Positions 8,649 to 16,328 of a stretch of 29,973 nt of DNA are shown one piece after another. Under the pieces are notes generated by a model, which was not told where the DNA came from, did no database searches, and saw only the letters and a program-made list of their open reading frames with translations. The DNA lies in assembly GCA_030432775.1 (NCBI GenBank), contig JAUILO010000003.1, positions 1-29,973 of the forward strand, given 5' to 3'. Origin of the DNA: Alphaproteobacteria bacterium (lineage in GTDB: Bacteria; Pseudomonadota; Alphaproteobacteria; Micavibrionales; Micavibrionaceae). How positions within the stretch are numbered: position 1 is the first letter of the stretch; every line of letters begins with the position of its first letter. A program made the position numbers and the translations under genes.

Positions 8649-9311
8649 TTATTTCCCCGCACGCGGGCTGTTATCCGGCGTTTTGGCATTATCGGCTGGT
8701 AATGGATTAATGCCTATTCCTGCCAGTTTGCTACTGAGTTGCGCAAAGCCGTCATCCGGTGATAATTTGCCGTCAACTTCCAATGCCAATCCCTGCTTTG
8801 CGTAATGCGGCACTATGGGCGCTGTTTCATTCCAATAGACGCTCATACGGCGATTCATTGTTTCTTCATTGCCGTCATCTTTGCGCGGCTCGCGCCCGGC
8901 CGCAATATCCTGTAACCTGCGCCCGCGTTGCCGCTGTTTTAAAATCTCGTCATCTTCGGGTTTGAAATGCAGCTCAATTGCAGCCGATAACGCCAATCCC
9001 TTTTCAGTCAGCATCGCATCAAAGCCTTCGGCCTGCCCCAAAGTGCGCGGAAATCCATCCAGTATCACGCCATCTTGATATTGCGGTTCATCCAGCCATT
9101 GACGGATTTTCTCGATGATCACATCATCATCAATCAATGTGCCTGCGGCCTTGGCTTCGTCAAATTGTCTTGCCAGTTCACTATCATATTTCTTGGCTTC
9201 TTTTAGGCGGTCACTAACACTCAGAATTTTAAGTCCATAAGCCTGCTCCATCTTACGGGCCTGTGTTCCTTTGCCACCGCCTGGTGGCGCTATCACTGTC
9301 AATATCTTCAT
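8649..9311 (-). CDS. Divergent second adenylate kinase-like protein
   Basis: About 220 residues in the adenylate kinase fold. The P-loop is APPGGGKGTQ (residues 8-17), the AMP-side DGFPRT is kept, and a LID-end stretch RRMSVYWNETAPIVPHY aligns with the usual RL-Y-TAP-YY pattern. Differences from the neighbouring adk matter: the STGDMLR motif reads SVSDRLK, so the AMP-binding Arg is Lys, and one residue is inserted in RKDDGNEE. A Pro/Lys-rich tail follows. It could be a nucleoside monophosphate kinase with changed specificity or a weak Adk. I chose the ATG at 9311 (GGAG eight bases upstream) over the adjacent TTG at 9314. It lies 183 bases after adk. Confidence 0.85.
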   Translation of the reverse strand: MKILTVIAPPGGGKGTQARKMEQAYGLKILSVSDRLKEAKKYDSELARQFDEAKAAGTLIDDDVIIEKIRQWLDEPQYQDGVILDGFPRTLGQAEGFDAMLTEKGLALSAAIELHFKPEDDEILKQRQRGRRLQDIAAGREPRKDDGNEETMNRRMSVYWNETAPIVPHYAKQGLALEVDGKLSPDDGFAQLSSKLAGIGINPLPADNAKTPDNSPRAGK

Positions 9312-9497
9312 CAATCCTGCTCCCCGCGTTATGACGATTATAATATATGTCTTTTACCATGTCCCCATCATGATCTTATGTCATGTTACCTCGCAAATAT
9401 TTCATGCAAAGCAAGGCAAAGCAAAACCGAGCTCATAAGAACTCTAGCACACCAATAATACAACTTCTTCTTATTTTGAAAATACGTTGATCTGTTA

Positions 9498-10079
9498 TTA
9501 CGCCGTCAATATTGCGTCGATCTGCGCTTCCACGCCATCAATGCTGCCCATACCGTCAACCTCGGCAAGCATATTTTTGCCTTTGTAATAAGGAATGATC
9601 GGGGCAGTCTGATCACGAAAAACCTTCAAACGCTCGCGCAATGTGTCTTCGTTATCATCACCGCGAATTTCCTGACCTGCTGCCTTCATTTCTGCAATAC
9701 GGTTATTCAAACGTCCGACAAGGGCTTCTTCATCAACAACAAGGTGGATAACCGATTTCAAAGAATGGCCTTTTGCAGCCAACATTTTATCAAGCGCTTC
9801 GGCTTGGGGAACGGTGCGCGGGAAGCCGTCAAATATAACTCCCTTTGCACAATCATCTTGTTCGATGCGGTTTTCTATCATGCCGATAATAATATCATCA
9901 GAGATAAGATGACCACCATCCATAATTGATTTAGCTTTCAACCCAAGTTCACTGCCCGCTGCAATTTCCGCACGAAGCATGTCACCTGTCGAAAGTTGCT
10001 TCAGACCGTATTTTTCTTCGAGCTTTTTCGCTTGTGTGCCTTTGCCTGCACCAGGAGGCCCCAACAATATAATGTTCAT
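9498..10079 (-). CDS. adk: Adenylate kinase (short form)
   Basis: 193 residues: P-loop GPPGAGKGTQ (7-16), AMP-site LSTGDMLR (30-36 region), DGFPRTVPQAEAL, and IRGDDNEDTLRERLKVFRDQTAPIIPYY. The enzyme balances ATP + AMP against two ADP in the cytoplasm. The compact LID without a zinc-binding insert is the form common in alphaproteobacteria. Its ATG shares one base with the secY stop (TAATG), so it is translationally coupled to secY, a linkage found across bacteria. All catalytic arginines I can place are present. Confidence 0.97.
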   Translation of the reverse strand: MNIILLGPPGAGKGTQAKKLEEKYGLKQLSTGDMLRAEIAAGSELGLKAKSIMDGGHLISDDIIIGMIENRIEQDDCAKGVIFDGFPRTVPQAEALDKMLAAKGHSLKSVIHLVVDEEALVGRLNNRIAEMKAAGQEIRGDDNEDTLRERLKVFRDQTAPIIPYYKGKNMLAEVDGMGSIDGVEAQIDAILTA

Positions 10080-11422
10080 TATTTCCTCCCTCTTAATTTA
10101 GACTTCTTGATTAACCCTTCATATTGATGGGCAATCATGTGTGAGTGTACTTGTGCCACTGTATCAAGCGTTACGGTGACAACAATCAGCAAGCTCGTAC
10201 CGCCAAAATAAAACGGTATATTGTAATGTGAAATCAGAACTTCAGGCAGAAGACAGATAAAGACAAGATATAGCGCACCAATAACGGTAATACGTGTTAG
10301 TACGTGATCCAGATATTCTGCTGTTGGTTTGCCCGGACGAATACCCGGCACAAAACCACCATAACGTTTCAGCATATCTGCGTTATCTTCCGGGTTAAAC
10401 ACCACGGCTGTATAGAAGAATGTGAAGAACACAATCAATGCACCATACATCAACATGTAAAGAGGCTCACCATGTTGCAGCCAGCGCGAGATTGTCGACG
10501 CAATACCGCCGCCATCAATACCGCTAAACCCGACAATCGTTAATGGCAACAATAACAATGAAGACGCGAAGATCGGTGGAATAACGCCAGATGTATTGAG
10601 TTTTAATGGAATAAAGTTTTGTTGCGATTGTGGCGCACCACCGGCAACGGCCTGACGTTTTGGATACTGAACTACGACACGTCTTTGCGCTCTTTCAATG
10701 AACACGATAAAGGCGATAACACCTGTGATCATGACAACAAGCATCAATAGCTCAAGCAGGTTAAACTGCCCCTGACGACCAAGCTCTAATGTGCTGGCCA
10801 CAGCGCGCGGCAATTCGGCCACAATACCGGCAAAGATAATCAATGAAATACCATTACCGATACCTCTTTGCGTGATTTGCTCACCAATCCACATCAAGAA
10901 CACCGTGCCGCCAACGATTGTGATCATTGTTGAAATACGGAAGAACATGCCCGGATCAATCACAGCAGACCCGTTGGGACCCTGCATACTTTCAAGACCT
11001 ACAGCCAAGCCATATGCTTGAATAGATGCCAGAAACACTGTGAAATAACGTGTATACTGGTTAATCTTCGTACGGCCGGCTTCACCTTCCTTTTTCATCT
11101 CCTCAAGGCGCGGCGACATTGATGTTGCCAGTTGCATGATAATCGATGCGGAAATGTAAGGCATAATGTTCAATGCAAATACCGTCATACGCTGTAGAGC
11201 GCCTCCGGAGAACAAGTTGAACATATCAAGAATACCACCACTTTTTTGTGTGAAAATTTCTTTCCATACATGTGGATCAATCCCAGGAACCGGAATATAA
11301 GTACCAAGCCTGTAAATAATCAATGCGCCCAAAACGAATAAAATACGTCGTTTTAAGTCAGACGCTTTGGCAAGTGTGCTCCAGTTTGTATTGCGAGCAA
11401 GCTGTTCTACGGCAGATACCAT
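10079..11422 (-). CDS. secY: Protein translocase subunit SecY
   Basis: 447 residues with ten membrane helices and hallmark segments: LGTYIPVPGIDP in helix 1, GGALQRMTVFALNIMPYISASIIMQL (plug and helix 2), ERAQRRVVVQYPKRQ, and the loop FNPEDNADMLKRYGGFVPGIRPGKPT. It forms the channel through which proteins cross or enter the inner membrane. The start ATG has AGGAAAAGGG upstream. A terminator and a likely promoter lie between rplO and secY, so it can be expressed apart from the ribosomal genes. Confidence 0.98.
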   Translation of the reverse strand: MVSAVEQLARNTNWSTLAKASDLKRRILFVLGALIIYRLGTYIPVPGIDPHVWKEIFTQKSGGILDMFNLFSGGALQRMTVFALNIMPYISASIIMQLATSMSPRLEEMKKEGEAGRTKINQYTRYFTVFLASIQAYGLAVGLESMQGPNGSAVIDPGMFFRISTMITIVGGTVFLMWIGEQITQRGIGNGISLIIFAGIVAELPRAVASTLELGRQGQFNLLELLMLVVMITGVIAFIVFIERAQRRVVVQYPKRQAVAGGAPQSQQNFIPLKLNTSGVIPPIFASSLLLLPLTIVGFSGIDGGGIASTISRWLQHGEPLYMLMYGALIVFFTFFYTAVVFNPEDNADMLKRYGGFVPGIRPGKPTAEYLDHVLTRITVIGALYLVFICLLPEVLISHYNIPFYFGGTSLLIVVTVTLDTVAQVHSHMIAHQYEGLIKKSKLRGRK

Positions 11423-11457
11423 CGATAACCCTTTTCCTGTAAATTAAGTGAGCATAT

Positions 11458-11486
11458 TATGTAGCTTGATTCAGCGCTTGCTTCAA
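11458..11486 (-). promoter_or_regulatory. Probable secY promoter
   Basis: On the minus strand TTGAAG (11486-11481) and TACATA (11463-11458) stand 17 bases apart, 36 bases before the secY start and after the rplO terminator. Each box matches consensus in four of six places. The terminator just upstream makes a promoter here likely, but this exact site is a suggestion. Confidence 0.45.
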
Positions 11487-11549
11487 GAGTAAATAGAACC
11501 ACTTGGCGACTACAAAGTTAAGTTTTTATATAAATAAACCCAGAAATAG

Positions 11550-11574
11550 AAAAAGCCTGCAAATAGCAGGCTTT
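11550..11574 (-). terminator. Hairpin terminator between rplO and secY
   Basis: A 9-bp stem (AAAGCCTGC / GCAGGCTTT, loop of five) runs into five T residues on the minus strand. It lies about 27 bases past the rplO stop. It may fully end the S10-spc transcript or act as a partial stop that lowers secY-adk expression. Confidence 0.85.
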
Positions 11575-11600
11575 CCAAATTGGGTATAAATGCGCCGTTA

Positions 11601-12107
11601 TTAGAATTTAACAGCTGTTTTCCCAGTGCTAGGCCCCTGAGGTCTCTGCTTGATAAGCTCAAGCTTTCCACCCGCCTTTTCAACCGCTGCGATCGCTGCT
11701 TTCGTCGCACCACCTGTTAGTGTGAGGTTTACTTTGGCTTTCAACTCACCATTACCAAGAAGCTTAACACCATCTTGTTTACGACGAATGACTTTTGCGG
11801 CAACCAATGCATCTTCGTCCAAAGCTTTCTTCGGATCGATCAACTTGCTGTCAATAGCAGCCTGCAAGCGTGCTAATGTCAACTCTACGTAGTTTTTCGC
11901 GAAATTGTTGTTAAAACCGCGTTTTGGCAAACGACGGTACAAAGGCATTTGACCACCTTCAAAACCTTTAATGGAAACACCTGAGCGTGATTTCTGGCCT
12001 TTTTGACCTTTACCCGATGTCTTACCTTTACCAGATCCTTCACCACGTCCTACGCGAGTACGTTCTTTTACGGATCCTTCTTTTGGTGCCAATTCATTCA
12101 GTTTCAT
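11601..12107 (-). CDS. rplO: Ribosomal protein L15
   Basis: 168 residues starting MKLNELAPKEGSVKERTRVG and with the Gly/Lys-rich extension GEGSGKGKTSGKGQKGQKSRSG that threads into 23S rRNA, then GFEGGQMPLYRRLPKRGF. The C-terminal GGKLELI is also typical. AGGAAG precedes the ATG. It sits 11 bases after an unknown small gene and is followed by a hairpin terminator. L15 acts late in large-subunit assembly. Confidence 0.98.
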   Translation of the reverse strand: MKLNELAPKEGSVKERTRVGRGEGSGKGKTSGKGQKGQKSRSGVSIKGFEGGQMPLYRRLPKRGFNNNFAKNYVELTLARLQAAIDSKLIDPKKALDEDALVAAKVIRRKQDGVKLLGNGELKAKVNLTLTGGATKAAIAAVEKAGGKLELIKQRPQGPSTGKTAVKF

Positions 12108-12118
12108 TGTCTTACTTC

Positions 12119-12367
12119 CTATAGTTTTAAACCGCTAATAACCTGATCGTGTATAAAAATTTTATCTCCGACAGCTTTAATATCAGCTTCGTCTTGAACA
12201 ATTACATTAAAAGCATCTGTCGTTCTGTTTTTCTTATCTCCACTTAGATCCGGTGCAACACTTACTTCTTTTACACCTTCAACACTCTGAAGAAATTCAA
12301 TCATCACGCCAGATGGGAGTTTTTCAGTCTCTACGAAATATCCGTGTTCGGCTTGAAATCGTCCCAT
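12119..12367 (-). CDS. Unknown 82-residue protein inserted between rpmD and rplO
   Basis: I do not recognise this gene. It starts MGRFQAEHGYFVETEKL and ends HDQVISGLKL. An AAAGGAA site about ten bases before the ATG, 19 bases from rpmD and 11 bases to rplO all argue that it is translated as part of the operon. The protein is acidic, soluble and has no membrane segment. The pattern GVMIEFLQSVEGVKEVSVAPD then DAFNVIVQDEADIKAVGDKIF could be two alpha-beta units of a small ferredoxin-like fold, but that is a guess from residue pattern. In the spc operons I know, rpmD is followed directly by rplO. A role in ribosome assembly is possible but unproven. Confidence 0.85.
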   Translation of the reverse strand: MGRFQAEHGYFVETEKLPSGVMIEFLQSVEGVKEVSVAPDLSGDKKNRTTDAFNVIVQDEADIKAVGDKIFIHDQVISGLKL

Positions 12368-12386
12368 TTAGCTTAATTCCTTTAGT

Positions 12387-12731
12387 CTATGCAGCATCCT
12401 CAACGCGAACCAAATGGCTCACTTTAGCGATCATGCCGCGCACAGAAGGTGTGTCTTCAAGTTCACGTGTTCTGTGCATTTTATTTAGGCCAAGACCAAT
12501 CAAAGTCTGACGCTGGTATGCTTTACGACCAATCGGGCTACCGATTTGTGTCACTGTAACAGTTTTACCAGCAGGCTTCTTGGCTGCGGGATTTTTCACC
12601 GCAGCTTTTTTAGGAGCAGCTTTCTTTGCTTCAGTTTTTGCTTCCGCTTTCGGTGCAGCAGGCTTCTTAGCGGCTGCTTTCTTAGCCGCAGGCTTCTTGG
12701 CTGGAGCTTTCTTTTCTTTATCTTCGGTCAT
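12387..12731 (-). CDS. rpmD: Ribosomal protein L30 with a long basic N-terminal tail
   Basis: The L30 core occupies about residues 56-114 (TVTVTQIGSPIGRKAYQRQTLIGLGLNKMHRTREL, quoted only in part as the mark of the family: GLGLNKMHRT). Residues 4-55 are a Lys/Ala/Pro repeat (AKKPAAKKAAAKKPAAP and similar) that resembles a histone H1 tail. The whole protein is 114 residues against about 60 in most bacteria. The start is secure: its ATG shares a base with the rpsE stop (TAATG), and no internal start has better support. The tail probably binds RNA without order. Confidence 0.95.
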   Translation of the reverse strand: MTEDKEKKAPAKKPAAKKAAAKKPAAPKAEAKTEAKKAAPKKAAVKNPAAKKPAGKTVTVTQIGSPIGRKAYQRQTLIGLGLNKMHRTRELEDTPSVRGMIAKVSHLVRVEDAA

Positions 12732-13285
12732 TATGCTGCCTCCTCATTACCTTTAGATTCTGTACCTTCACGGCTTGCAACAATATCACTAACTTTTTTA
12801 CCACGGCGTGATGCAACCTGACGTGGGCTTTCCATTTTCTCAAGCGCGTCAAATGTTGCGTTAACCATGCTGATTGAGTTGTTAGAGCCTAAAGATTTCG
12901 CAACAACGTCATGAACACCGAGTGCTTCGAATATCGCACGAAGTGGGCCACCGGCAATAATACCTGTACCAGAAGGTGCAGCGCGTAAAAATACGCGGCC
13001 AGCGCCGTCACGGCCATGAATGTCATGGTGCAATGTACGGCCTTCACGTAACGGAACGCGAACCATTCTACGTCTTGCTTTTTCAGTCGCTTTCTTAACA
13101 GCTTCAGGAACTTCACGCGCCTTACCGATACCGAAACCAACTCGACCACGGCCATCACCAACAACCATAAGAGCGGCAAAACCGAACCTACGGCCACCTT
13201 TGATAACTTTTGCAACACGGTTAATACCGACCAAGCGTTCGATCAGTTCTGGTTCCTGTTGCTGTTCTGTTACTCGACGAGACAT
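12731..13285 (-). CDS. rpsE: Ribosomal protein S5
   Basis: 184 residues. The double-stranded RNA-binding N domain reads ERLVGINRVAKVIKGGRRFGF, followed by GDGRGRVGFGIGKAREVPEA and the C domain APSGTGIIAGGPLRAIFEALG. S5 helps maintain decoding accuracy and mRNA unwinding at the entry channel. I start at the ATG of MSRRVTEQQ; a longer frame from a TTG at 13300 exists, but its first codons coincide with the GAAGGA ribosome-binding site of this ATG. The stop overlaps rpmD. Confidence 0.98.
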   Translation of the reverse strand: MSRRVTEQQQEPELIERLVGINRVAKVIKGGRRFGFAALMVVGDGRGRVGFGIGKAREVPEAVKKATEKARRRMVRVPLREGRTLHHDIHGRDGAGRVFLRAAPSGTGIIAGGPLRAIFEALGVHDVVAKSLGSNNSISMVNATFDALEKMESPRQVASRRGKKVSDIVASREGTESKGNEEAA

Positions 13286-13312
13286 TTGCTTATCCTTCAA
13301 TCATTCTTATTT

Positions 13313-13690
13313 TTAAAATACTAGTCCAGCTTCACGCGCACCATCGGCCAAAGCTTTTACACGACCATGGTAACGGTAGTTGCCGCGGTCAAATTGTACT
13401 TTTTCAACGCCAGCTTTTTTAGCACGAGCAGCTACCAAAGCACCAACTTTTTGTGCGGCATCTACTGTTGATCCTTTTTCAATCTTAGCATCTGAATCTT
13501 GTGAAGATGCGGCCGCCAAAGTTACGCCTTTAATATCATCAATGACTTGAGCGTAAATTTGCTTGTTTGAACGGAAAATAGACAAACGTGGGCGAACCTC
13601 ACGAATGGCATTACGTTCAATATTTACAGTACGTAACTTATTACGTGTTCTGTATGTACGGCGTTGTGTTCTTGTTAATTTCTTAGACAT
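13313..13690 (-). CDS. rplR: Ribosomal protein L18
   Basis: 125 residues, opening MSKKLTRTQRRTYRTRNKLR and including RPRLSIFRSNKQIYAQVIDD and the C-terminal FDRGNYRYHGRVKALADGAREAGLVF, all standard for L18. It carries 5S rRNA into the central protuberance with L5. It lies 11 bases after rplF and 27 bases before rpsE. Length is normal. Confidence 0.98.
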   Translation of the reverse strand: MSKKLTRTQRRTYRTRNKLRTVNIERNAIREVRPRLSIFRSNKQIYAQVIDDIKGVTLAAASSQDSDAKIEKGSTVDAAQKVGALVAARAKKAGVEKVQFDRGNYRYHGRVKALADGAREAGLVF

Positions 13691-13701
13691 TGTTTTAGCC
13701 C

Positions 13702-14247
13702 TTACTTCTTCTTACCTTCTTTACGGAAGATATATTCATCTTTGTAACGAATACCTTTACCTTTATATGGCTCAGGTGGTCTGTATGATCTGATATCAGA
13801 AGCAACTTGACCGACTCTTTGCTTATCAATACCGGAAACTTTAACTTCTGTTTGGTTTACAACCTCGATTGTAACGTCAGAAGGAATTGCATGACGCACT
13901 TCATGGCTGAAGCCCAAAGACAATACAAGATCAGAACCTTGAACGTTGGCACGGTAACCAACACCAACAATGTTCAGTTCTCTGACAAAACCTTCGCTTA
14001 CGCCAGTAATTACGTTGCGAATGTTGCTCCATGTTGTACCCCATAGCGGCTTTGTGTCAGATTTCGTACCAACGAAATCAACTTTTACCACTTTACCTTC
14101 TTCGGCGTCCTTAACACTGACAGCAACATCATTATGTGCAACATATGTCATTTCACCTTTAGGGCCTTTTGCTTTTACTTCCTGGCCGCTAACTTCAATA
14201 GTCACCGAACTAGGAATTGGAAGCGGGTTTTTTGCCAATCGAGACAT
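13702..14247 (-). CDS. rplF: Ribosomal protein L6
   Basis: 181 residues from MSRLAKNPLPIPSSVTIEV to PYKGKGIRYKDEYIFRKEGKKK. Both L6 repeats are visible, including GVSEGFVRELNIVGVGYRA and the C-terminal RPPEPYKGKGIRY that touches the sarcin-ricin loop. The open frame extends 67 codons further upstream into rpsH, but the ATG at 14247 has AAAGGA seven bases before it and begins the conserved protein, so I use it. It follows rpsH by 37 bases. Confidence 0.98.
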   Translation of the reverse strand: MSRLAKNPLPIPSSVTIEVSGQEVKAKGPKGEMTYVAHNDVAVSVKDAEEGKVVKVDFVGTKSDTKPLWGTTWSNIRNVITGVSEGFVRELNIVGVGYRANVQGSDLVLSLGFSHEVRHAIPSDVTIEVVNQTEVKVSGIDKQRVGQVASDIRSYRPPEPYKGKGIRYKDEYIFRKEGKKK

Positions 14248-14284
14248 CTTATTGTCCTTTTCTTTCCTTACAAATGCAGATCTA

Positions 14285-14683
14285 TTAAAAGACCTGACAC
14301 AAAATTTCACCACCAATGTTATTTTGTCTGGCTTCGTAATCAGCCATAACACCTTTTGAAGTCGATACGACAGTGATACCAAGACCGTTATTTGTCTTTG
14401 GAATATCTGTTGCAGCTGAGTACACTCGACAACCTGGTTTTGATACACGTTTAAGCATCTGGATCACCGGTGTTTCCTCATCATACTTCAGTTCAATTTC
14501 GAATTCCGACCTGTTGTTCTCAATATCGACTGATTTATACGCACGTATATATCCTTCGCGAATAAGAACTTCCAGAACGCCTGCCTTCGGTTTTGAAGCC
14601 GGACAGCGAATTGCTTTTTTCTTTGCGTGTTGGCCGTTTTTAATGCGAGCCAACATATCTCCTAGGGGATCACTCATAGACAT
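14285..14683 (-). CDS. rpsH: Ribosomal protein S8
   Basis: 132 residues, MSMSDPLGDMLARIKNGQ at the start and TSKGVMADYEARQNNIGGEILCQVF at the end, both diagnostic for S8. S8 binds the central domain of 16S rRNA and in enterobacteria represses the spc operon through an rplE-proximal site; whether it does so here is not visible. Either of two ATGs two codons apart could start it. It lies 18 bases after rpsN. Confidence 0.98.
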   Translation of the reverse strand: MSMSDPLGDMLARIKNGQHAKKKAIRCPASKPKAGVLEVLIREGYIRAYKSVDIENNRSEFEIELKYDEETPVIQMLKRVSKPGCRVYSAATDIPKTNNGLGITVVSTSKGVMADYEARQNNIGGEILCQVF

Positions 14684-14701
14684 AGATTTGTATCCTCTTT
14701 C

Positions 14702-15007
14702 TTACCAACTAGATCTTGTTACACCTGGCAACTCACCTGAAGCTGCCAATTCTCTCAGAGCAATACGAGACACATTAAAACGTCTGTAATATGCGCGTGG
14801 ACGCCCTGTTAAACCACAACGGTTACGAATGCGAGTCTTTGAAGAATTACGTGGCAATTCAGCCAACTTCAATACAGCCTGAAAACGTTCTTCCATAGGA
14901 ACATCTTTATTCGAAATCGTTGCTTTTAGCTCTGCACGTTTACTTTTGTGCGATTTTGCCAATTTGCGACGTTTCAAGTCTCTCTGTACGGCACTAACCT
15001 TAGCCAT
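14702..15007 (-). CDS. rpsN: Ribosomal protein S14 (zinc-independent type)
   Basis: 101 residues, MAKVSAVQRDLKRRKLAKSH to ELPGVTRSSW. The central RIRNRCGLTGRPRAYYRRF has only one cysteine and no CxxC pairs, so this is the long, zinc-free form usual in proteobacteria. It binds the head of the small subunit. It lies between rplE (31 bases) and rpsH (18 bases), the standard spc order. Confidence 0.98.
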   Translation of the reverse strand: MAKVSAVQRDLKRRKLAKSHKSKRAELKATISNKDVPMEERFQAVLKLAELPRNSSKTRIRNRCGLTGRPRAYYRRFNVSRIALRELAASGELPGVTRSSW

Positions 15008-15038
15008 GTGTCTTCTCTCTTTCTTGTTTCAACACTTA

Positions 15039-15581
15039 TTAATCTTTAAACGGCATATCAAAGCCACGAAGAAGCTCTTTCGCTTCGTCATCGTTGCTGG
15101 CCGTTGTACAAATTACGATATCCATACCGCGAATTTTGTCGACTTTATCATAGTCAATTTCCGGAAAAATAATATGCTCTTCGATACCCATAGCGTAATT
15201 GCCACGGCCGTCAAAGCTTTTACCGTTAATTCCACGGAAATCACGTACGCGAGGCAATGCAATTGTTACCAAGCGGTCTAGGAATTCATACATACGCTCA
15301 CGACGTAGTGTAACCTTTGTACCAATCGCCATGCCTTCACGGATCTTGTAAGATGCGTTTGACTGTCTAGCTAGTGTTACAACTGGCTTTTGACCTGCGA
15401 TTAGTGTCAAATAGTTTACAGCACCATCCATCAGGCCACGGTTTGCTGATGCTTCGCCAACACCCATATTGATAACAATTTTATCAAGCTTAGGAATTTG
15501 GTGAACATTCGTGTAACCATACTTTTCTTTCAAAGCTGGAACGATTTCTTTTTCGTATCTTTCTTTAAAACGCGTTTGCAT
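15039..15581 (-). CDS. rplE: Ribosomal protein L5
   Basis: 180 residues including KLDKIVINMGVGEA near residue 31, SNASYKIREGMAIGTKVTLR, and GNYAMGIEEHIIFPEIDYDKV, all conserved in L5. It binds 5S rRNA, forms the bridge to S13 and contacts P-site tRNA. It starts 14 bases after rplX. No extra domain or truncation is seen. Confidence 0.98.
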   Translation of the reverse strand: MQTRFKERYEKEIVPALKEKYGYTNVHQIPKLDKIVINMGVGEASANRGLMDGAVNYLTLIAGQKPVVTLARQSNASYKIREGMAIGTKVTLRRERMYEFLDRLVTIALPRVRDFRGINGKSFDGRGNYAMGIEEHIIFPEIDYDKVDKIRGMDIVICTTASNDDEAKELLRGFDMPFKD

Positions 15582-15595
15582 TGTCTTATTCCTGT

Positions 15596-15931
15596 TTATC
15601 CAATTGTCTCGCCAGATTTTTTGGCAAAACGTACTTTACTACCGTCTTTCAGTGTTTTGTATCCAACACGTGTCGCAGTACCCTCTTTAGGATCAGCGAG
15701 AGCGATATTAGAAACGTGAATAGATTTCTCTATATTCTGAATTCCACCTTGTGGGTTAAGCTGTGTAGGCTTCTGGTGCTTTTTCACAACGTTAACGCCT
15801 TGAACAACGACACGACGATCTTCAGGAAGAACTTTCGTTACTTCACCTTTCGCGCCTTTGTCCTTGCCAGCGATTACAACTACTGTATCGCCTTTTTTGA
15901 TTTTCATTTTTTGTTTCTTAACTGCACTCAT
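15596..15931 (-). CDS. rplX: Ribosomal protein L24
   Basis: About 111 residues. The KOW motif is clear in KIKKGDTVVVIAGKDKGAKGEVTKV, and the end KSGETIG fits. L24 starts large-subunit assembly by binding the 5' part of 23S rRNA. I use the ATG at 15931, seven bases from AAGGAG, over a GTG one codon before it. It is placed between rplN and rplE in the usual order. Confidence 0.97.
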   Translation of the reverse strand: MSAVKKQKMKIKKGDTVVVIAGKDKGAKGEVTKVLPEDRRVVVQGVNVVKKHQKPTQLNPQGGIQNIEKSIHVSNIALADPKEGTATRVGYKTLKDGSKVRFAKKSGETIG

Positions 15932-15959
15932 CACAGTTCTCCTTAATCTTTACTCAGCC

Positions 15960-16328
15960 CTACAGAACTTCTGGAGCTAGGGAAATAATCTTCATAAAGC
16001 CAGCGCGTCTTAGTTCGCGAGTAACCGGTCCGAAAACACGAGTACCGATAGGCTCTTTTTGCTTGTTAACCAAAACAACAGCATTTGTATCGAAACGAAT
16101 TTCTTCGCCACTGTTACGTTTTAGACCTTTTCTAGTGCGTACAATCACAGCATTGTAAACGCCACCTTTTTTCACACGTCCGCGTGGAATGGCTTCCTTT
16201 ACAGAAACAACGATCACGTCACCAACACTGGCAAATCTTCTTTTTGATCCGCCAAGCACTTTGATACACTGAACTTGTTTCGCACCACTGTTATCAGCAA
16301 CTTCTAGTCTGGATTCTGCTTGTATCAT
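15960..16328 (-). CDS. rplN: Ribosomal protein L14
   Basis: 122 residues starting MIQAESRLEVADNSGAKQVQCIKVLGG and ending FMKIISLAPEVL, an almost textbook L14. It lies at the subunit interface and is the docking site of the silencing factor RsfS. Its ATG shares one base with the rpsQ stop (TAATG). Length is exactly that of the family. Confidence 0.99.
   Translation of the reverse strand: MIQAESRLEVADNSGAKQVQCIKVLGGSKRRFASVGDVIVVSVKEAIPRGRVKKGGVYNAVIVRTRKGLKRNSGEEIRFDTNAVVLVNKQKEPIGTRVFGPVTRELRRAGFMKIISLAPEVL

Noticed and set aside
8649..8667. Hairpin CCCG-CGTG-CGGG at the end of the adk-like gene as a terminator
   Set aside because: The stem is short, lies in the last codons, and the T-rich run begins several bases after it. 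It may help end transcription but does not meet the usual pattern.
14248..14448. 67-residue N-terminal extension of L6
   Set aside because: It lies inside rpsH, and the normal L6 start has a good ribosome-binding site.
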